NCBI GenBank assembly: GCA_000431975.1
Contig: HF988589.1
Coordinates: forward strand, 1 to 6,107
DNA length: 6,107 nt
Reading direction: 5' to 3'
From: Prevotella sp. CAG:924
GTDB taxonomy: Bacteria; Bacteroidota; Bacteroidia; Bacteroidales; Bacteroidaceae
Positions within the stretch are counted from its first letter, which is position 1. The number at the start of each line of letters is the position of its first letter. Of the stretch, positions 5,178 to 6,107 are shown one piece after another. Made by a program: the position numbers and the translations under genes. Below the pieces are notes generated by a model that was given only the letters and a program-made list of their open reading frames with translations, was not told the DNA's origin and did no database searches.

Positions 5178-5690
5178 TCACTGGAGAAGTCCTCTGATCT
5201 CAGAAAGCTTATGCTTACTCTGAGTACCATCGGGCATTGTCACAACAAAATAGTCGTAAGCTGACTGTCCATTCTTGTATCGTACGGTGGCAACACCTCC
5301 GTTGCGCAGTTGCAAAGTGAAGTAGCCTTCACGCTGTCCGTTCACGTATGTACCGCGCATCTTCTCCTTACCATTCTGATAGTAAGTGGTGATATCGCCA
5401 TTATACACTGTATTTTCGTCATTGCCTAGATCAATGAATTTATAGCCACCTTCTGCACGAAGTGTACCATCCATATAATAGTCCTTGAAGACATCTTCCT
5501 TATGGATACCGACACCCTGTGTCATCAGCAGACGATAGTAGCTGGCTTCACTGGCATTATTTACACTCATATGGTTGGCTGCATAATAGATAGTGTCGCC
5601 TACCACTGTTGCTGTTTCACTTACACGACTGTGACCGAAACTGGCAACGGTCATCAGCATCATGACTACAATTAATAGAACCTTTTTCAT
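5178..5690 (-). CDS. Secreted MORN-repeat protein (YwqK/MORN_2-like)
   Basis: A 170-residue exported protein. The N-terminus MKKVLLIVVMMLMTVASFG is a classic signal peptide with a hydrophobic core at about 4-16. There is no lipobox cysteine, so a periplasmic or outside location is likely. After a non-repeat section, MORN-type repeats with Y-x-x-G-x-x-x-x-x-G-x-Y spacing appear: YYMDGTLRAEGGY (71-83), TYYQNGKEKMRGTYVNG (102-118), and a diverged REGYFTLQLRNGG (120-132). Relatives in databases often carry the label 'toxin-antitoxin system YwqK family antitoxin', but nothing here shows a toxin partner, and that label should not be taken as function. MORN-type repeats commonly support protein or membrane contacts. 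It is a single-gene unit, convergent with the plus-strand cluster, with its own ribosome binding site and promoter-like box. The actual role is unknown. Confidence 0.85.
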   Translation of the reverse strand: MKKVLLIVVMMLMTVASFGHSRVSETATVVGDTIYYAANHMSVNNASEASYYRLLMTQGVGIHKEDVFKDYYMDGTLRAEGGYKFIDLGNDENTVYNGDITTYYQNGKEKMRGTYVNGQREGYFTLQLRNGGVATVRYKNGQSAYDYFVVTMPDGTQSKHKLSEIRGLLQ

Positions 5691-5698
5691 TTTATAAT

Positions 5699-5704
5699 CC
5701 TCCT
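5699..5704 (-). promoter_or_regulatory. Strong Shine-Dalgarno site of the MORN-repeat gene
   Basis: On the minus strand AGGAGG (5704-5699) sits 8 nt before the ATG at 5690-5688. It is a perfect anti-16S match at ideal distance, unlike every other gene in this window, and it fixes the start codon. Confidence 0.8.
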
Positions 5705-5741
5705 ATACTTTAGTTTTTGTTTCTGTTTTCGTTTTCTGATG

Positions 5742-5749
5742 CAAAGGTA
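5742..5749 (-). promoter_or_regulatory. Promoter -7 box for the MORN-repeat gene
   Basis: The minus strand reads TACCTTTG (5749-5742), identical to the -7 box of the tRNA-Pro promoter in this window. No TTTG stands at the usual -33 distance, so the promoter may be weak or activator-dependent. The inferred leader is about 45 nt and A-rich, with the repeating pattern GAAAACGAAAACAGAAAC ahead of the ribosome binding site. Confidence 0.6.
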
Positions 5750-6107
5750 TACATTTTCCATGTAACGCCACTATTTATTAACATAGTTTTATATAATATT
5801 TTTGTCTATTTTTAGTCTGTTGCAAATATATTACTTTTAAATTAAAAGTATCATTCACAAGAGGTTTAAATAACATATTGTCACATGCAGATCCACTGAA
5901 AGCTCATTTTAAGCCGCTTGTTCTTACGTTATGACAATTACATCTTACAACAATTGGTATTATTGTACTCTCTTGTCAAAGACATGTTTTCACTTAGTAA
6001 TAAATTTATTGTAAAATATTCGGATACAGCTTTCAAATTGACATAAATCAATAAGTATAAATATTAAAGATTCTCTCTGAGTGCTGAAAACGGTTGATAT
6101 CCGTTCA
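5750..6107. other. AT-rich gene-free stretch at the right end
   Basis: No convincing coding frame on either strand. Base composition is clearly more AT-rich than the genes to the left. It holds a perfect 19-nt palindrome (5832-5850), a minus-strand TATATTTG box (5830-5823) without a -33 partner, and a small AACGG/CCGTT hairpin (6089-6093, 6101-6105) at the window edge. It probably includes regulatory sequence for the minus-strand gene and for a gene beyond the window. Confidence 0.5.
5832..5850. repeat. Perfect 19-nt inverted repeat, operator-like
   Basis: TACTTTTAA and TTAAAAGTA flank a single A, giving a perfect dyad of 9+1+9 bp. It lies about 83 bp upstream of the -7 box at 5742-5749. The one-base centre makes an RNA hairpin awkward, so a dimeric DNA-binding protein site is the more natural reading. 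No regulator can be named. Confidence 0.5.

Noticed and set aside
5178..5690. Antitoxin of a toxin-antitoxin pair
   Set aside because: The family label exists for MORN/YwqK relatives, but this protein has a signal peptide and no adjacent small toxin gene.
6038..6067. Sigma-70-like promoter TTGACA with TATTAA 18 nt later
   Set aside because: The lineage uses TTTG/TAnnTTTG promoters, and such matches are expected by chance in AT-rich DNA.

Overview
The window looks like chromosomal DNA from a Bacteroidales bacterium, most likely in the Prevotella/Segatella range. The reasons are several Bacteroidetes-type promoters (TTTG, about 20 bp, then TAnnTTTG), A-rich start regions mostly lacking Shine-Dalgarno sequences, a lipoprotein with acidic residues just after the lipid cysteine, a tRNA gene with no encoded CCA, and EPSP synthase and MORN-type proteins of Bacteroidales style. 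The genus is an inference. I see no transposase, integrase, phage gene, CRISPR array or toxin.

Layout. Bases 1-92 hold the visible end of a degenerate tandem repeat. A tRNA-Pro(GGG) gene lies on the minus strand (182-254), with its own promoter (273-304) and a terminator hairpin (133-170). A divergent promoter (362-393) drives the plus-strand cluster and leaves a leader of about 150 nt that can fold in competing ways. The cluster runs: zinc metalloprotease lipoprotein (553-1791); aroA (1797-3044), 5 bp downstream; a short membrane-anchored cysteine-rich acidic protein (3141-3527); and an ABC-3 family Zn/Mn permease (3794-4597). Spacing grows along the cluster, so only the first two genes are clearly co-transcribed.

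From 4598 to 5177 there is no convincing gene. This stretch holds a compact folded element (4700-4754), a promoter-like box (4793-4800), a 15-bp stem-loop (4911-4955) and a strong GC-rich terminator (5046-5082). Together these could bound a small RNA, or only the 3' end of the neighbouring gene. A secreted MORN-repeat protein is on the minus strand (5178-5690), with its promoter-like box and an unusually good ribosome binding site. Bases 5750-6107 are AT-rich, gene-free and carry a perfect 19-nt palindrome.

How the genes relate. Two genes have a transition-metal theme: a zinc-dependent surface protease and a zinc/manganese-type permease. Between them sits a protein with four clustered cysteines. 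aroA is a housekeeping step of aromatic amino acid synthesis. The metal link is inference from position and motifs. The most unusual items are the leader of the protease-aroA operon, the cysteine-rich protein, and the structured gene-free stretch 4598-5177.
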